Assembly (NCBI GenBank): GCA_029256865.1
Contig: JARIEH010000233.1
Coordinates: 1 to 7,368 of the forward strand
Direction: 5' to 3'
DNA: 7,368 bases
Source of the DNA: Psychrobacter sp.
Lineage (GTDB): Bacteria; Pseudomonadota; Gammaproteobacteria; Pseudomonadales; Moraxellaceae
Shown: piece by piece, positions 5,733-7,368 of the stretch
Layout of the letters: the number at the start of each line of letters is the position of its first letter
How positions within the stretch are numbered: position 1 is the first letter of the stretch
Translations under genes and position numbers: made by a program
Notes under the pieces: generated by a model
Told to the model about the DNA's origin: nothing
The model's input: the letters and a program-made list of their open reading frames with translations, nothing else
The model's database searches: none

Positions 5733-7334
5733 TTAACCAAGCGTTTTAGCTTTCTTATGTAAGCGATTAGCTGCATCTATACCAGATAAAATAGCGCCCT
5801 CTAGCCAAGCAGGAATGTGTGAGCAGTGTTCCCCTGTCAGTACGATACGATTGTCGATACTGCAGAGCGTATCGTAATGCTGTTTACGACTGGATTCACT
5901 CCAAATCCCATAGCAGCCTAATGTCCAAGGGATACGATGCCATACCACTGATGTCCCTGAGCGGAACTCTTTAGGATACTGTGGATGGATGTATTTACCA
6001 TAAGCGAGCGCAACATTGATACGCTCTTGCGGAGTCAATGTGTTGAATTTATAAGAAGTGGCGCCGAAACCATAAGCACCCAGTAAGACCCCTGTACCAT
6101 CCTTAAACATATTCCCAGAAGGGTAGGAGATTTGTTTGATCGGCATATCAGTATAGGTGACACCGCCATAAATCCATTCATCCTCTTCCCAAAAGCGACG
6201 GTTAAACTCTAGCCCTACTTTATAAGAAGTGTCGTAAGGCACTGCTGCCATCGCCTGCTTCATAGGTTTTGAGACATTAATGTCAATTTGGGTCAATACT
6301 GTCAGCGGAATATTACAGATACACCAGTCCGCACGTACGGTCTTGGTTGCGCCCTCTGGATTATTACTATCGACATAATTCACCGTAACGCCGCTATCAT
6401 CTTGATGAATTTTGGTTACTTTGGCATTAAATTCAATCATATCAGCGCACTCACGCGTGAATGCTGCACCGATTTTTTCCATACCGCCAACTGGCTGAAA
6501 CATCGTTGGTTGATGGCCATAAGTGGTGTGATCACTATAAATGTCTGCCCACATGCCTGAGCTTAAAATCTCACTCATTGGCAGAGGTTTTGACGGCTGC
6601 TCATTTGGCATCAAACCACCACCTGGAAACACACTAAAGCCACGATGTTTTGTAGTCTCGTTACTAGCACGGTAGCGATAGTCTTTATCGAGCACACCCC
6701 AGCCTTTTAACCCTTCGAGTAGCTTTTCTTTATCTTCGCTATTGACTGAGCGATCCAGACCGCCTACGTTGACAGACTTTGATAGCAATTCTGATACGTG
6801 ACCTCGTATGTCGTTTTTTATGTCTCCTAAACGCTGCGGTACGCCATTAAAATGGTCTGTACGATGCAGGTAAGCACGGTCGTTGGTTTGGATAAAGGGT
6901 TGCAGCTCTACGCCGAACTTTTTGCAGTAGTGAAACACTGCATAATGATGGCTTGGTAGACGCCATGGACCGCCATTGAGATAGTTACCTTTTTCAAAGT
7001 CACAAGTGACTTCTAAGCCCCCAAGCTCTGTATATTTATCACCCCCACTCAGCGACCAGCAACGGCCACCACCCCGGTTTTGATATTCAAGTACTTTGAC
7101 ATCGTAGCCTGCTTTGCGCAGCTCATAAGCAGCGGTCAGTCCGCCAAGACCTGCACCGAGGATCACAATGCTGGCACCAGGAGGGGCACCTTCTAGCTCC
7201 ATAGACTCTTTAAAAGTAGATTCTGAGGCAAATCCCAGTGAGGTCATTGCCTGATACATCGCGGTTGCTCCCGCTGTTTTACCGATCATCGAGAGCAGTT
7301 GGCGTCGTGTGGGTGATTGCAGCATATCTTTCAT
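5733..7334 (-). CDS. Tat-exported flavin amine oxidase/dehydrogenase
   Basis: FAD enzyme of the monoamine oxidase / L-amino-acid oxidase superfamily; the family oxidises amines or amino acids to imines. The protein has 533 residues. A Tat signal is visible: SPTRRQLLS with Arg10-Arg11, then a weakly hydrophobic stretch to about residue 37, so it is exported folded with FAD. The dinucleotide fold is VILGAGLGGLTAAYEL (GAGLGG 60-65), the ribose-binding acid is Glu83, and the GGR motif ends at Arg91. Lys372 in VPYDTSYKVGLEF aligns with MAO-B Lys296. Cys474-Tyr475 align with MAO-B Cys397-Tyr398, and Trp510 in AWLEGA takes the place of MAO-B Tyr435. The C-terminal FAD motif LTGEH is at 499-503. The start at 7334 is chosen for AGGA 7 nt upstream; an in-frame ATG at 7367 would add 11 residues, lacks support and would displace the Tat motif. 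The downstream cytochrome c lipoprotein suggests a dehydrogenase feeding the respiratory chain. The substrate is unknown. Confidence 0.9.
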   Translation of the reverse strand: MKDMLQSPTRRQLLSMIGKTAGATAMYQAMTSLGFASESTFKESMELEGAPPGASIVILGAGLGGLTAAYELRKAGYDVKVLEYQNRGGGRCWSLSGGDKYTELGGLEVTCDFEKGNYLNGGPWRLPSHHYAVFHYCKKFGVELQPFIQTNDRAYLHRTDHFNGVPQRLGDIKNDIRGHVSELLSKSVNVGGLDRSVNSEDKEKLLEGLKGWGVLDKDYRYRASNETTKHRGFSVFPGGGLMPNEQPSKPLPMSEILSSGMWADIYSDHTTYGHQPTMFQPVGGMEKIGAAFTRECADMIEFNAKVTKIHQDDSGVTVNYVDSNNPEGATKTVRADWCICNIPLTVLTQIDINVSKPMKQAMAAVPYDTSYKVGLEFNRRFWEEDEWIYGGVTYTDMPIKQISYPSGNMFKDGTGVLLGAYGFGATSYKFNTLTPQERINVALAYGKYIHPQYPKEFRSGTSVVWHRIPWTLGCYGIWSESSRKQHYDTLCSIDNRIVLTGEHCSHIPAWLEGAILSGIDAANRLHKKAKTLG

Positions 7335-7345
7335 GATGGTGTCCT
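7332..7345 (-). promoter_or_regulatory. Ribosome binding site that sets the flavoprotein start
   Basis: On the minus strand AGGA (7342-7345) is followed by 7 nt and the ATG at 7334-7332. This decides between that ATG and the in-frame ATG at 7367, which lies too near the window edge for its own ribosome binding site to be seen. The chosen start puts the twin arginines at residues 10-11, a normal distance for a Tat leader. Confidence 0.75.
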
Positions 7346-7368
7346 TTATAGTATGACATTCGAGCATG

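Noticed and set aside
5718..5737. GTTAAC-N8-GTTAAC dyad at the flavoprotein stop codon as an attenuator
   Set aside because: GTTAAC is itself a palindrome, the stem is 6 AT-rich pairs and no T tract follows. It is too weak to call.
6288..6560. 90-aa plus-strand frame opposite the flavoprotein gene
   Set aside because: Antisense shadow of a conserved enzyme domain, with no upstream ribosome binding site or family match.
7335..7367. Start of the flavoprotein at the ATG at 7367
   Set aside because: The extra 11 residues would push the Tat motif inward, while the ATG at 7334 has AGGA at ideal spacing.

Overview
This window looks like chromosomal DNA from a gammaproteobacterium of the Moraxellaceae, most likely Psychrobacter. 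That placement is an impression from the protein sequences, the moderate-to-low GC and the gene mix; no database search was possible. There are six protein genes, no RNA genes, no CRISPR array and no recognisable transposase or insertion sequence.

Left part, minus strand (1-2567): a 3'-truncated hemN (oxygen-independent coproporphyrinogen III oxidase, radical SAM) runs off the left edge. Upstream of it, in the same direction, is an arylamine N-acetyltransferase (NAT) with a complete Cys-His-Asp triad but altered surrounding motifs. The 193-bp gap between them holds candidate hemN promoters and several inverted repeats, so hemN is probably transcribed on its own.

Middle part, plus strand (2568-4774): a short hypothetical membrane protein (82 aa, TTG start with a good ribosome binding site) and comM, the branch-migration AAA+ helicase of natural transformation. 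The most unusual feature of the window is here. A 39-bp segment with 37 identities occurs upstream of both genes. It spans little more than a core promoter (-35 TTGCGC, 17-bp spacer, -10 TATTAT). The small gene is thus bracketed by two copies of what looks like the comM promoter.

Right part, minus strand (5014-7334): a Tat-exported flavin amine oxidase-type protein (533 aa; start set at 7334 by its ribosome binding site), followed 74 bp downstream by a lipoprotein class I cytochrome c (214 aa). Together they look like an extracytoplasmic amine or amino-acid dehydrogenase that passes electrons to a membrane-anchored cytochrome c, similar in concept to the nicotine oxidoreductase NicA2 and its cytochrome CycN. 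The substrate cannot be read from the sequence. The flavoprotein has a Cys-Tyr pair where human MAO-B carries its covalent FAD cysteine. The gene pair converges on comM. The 239-bp convergent gap and the end of the cytochrome gene carry two good stem-loops that may act in termination or mRNA 3'-end protection.
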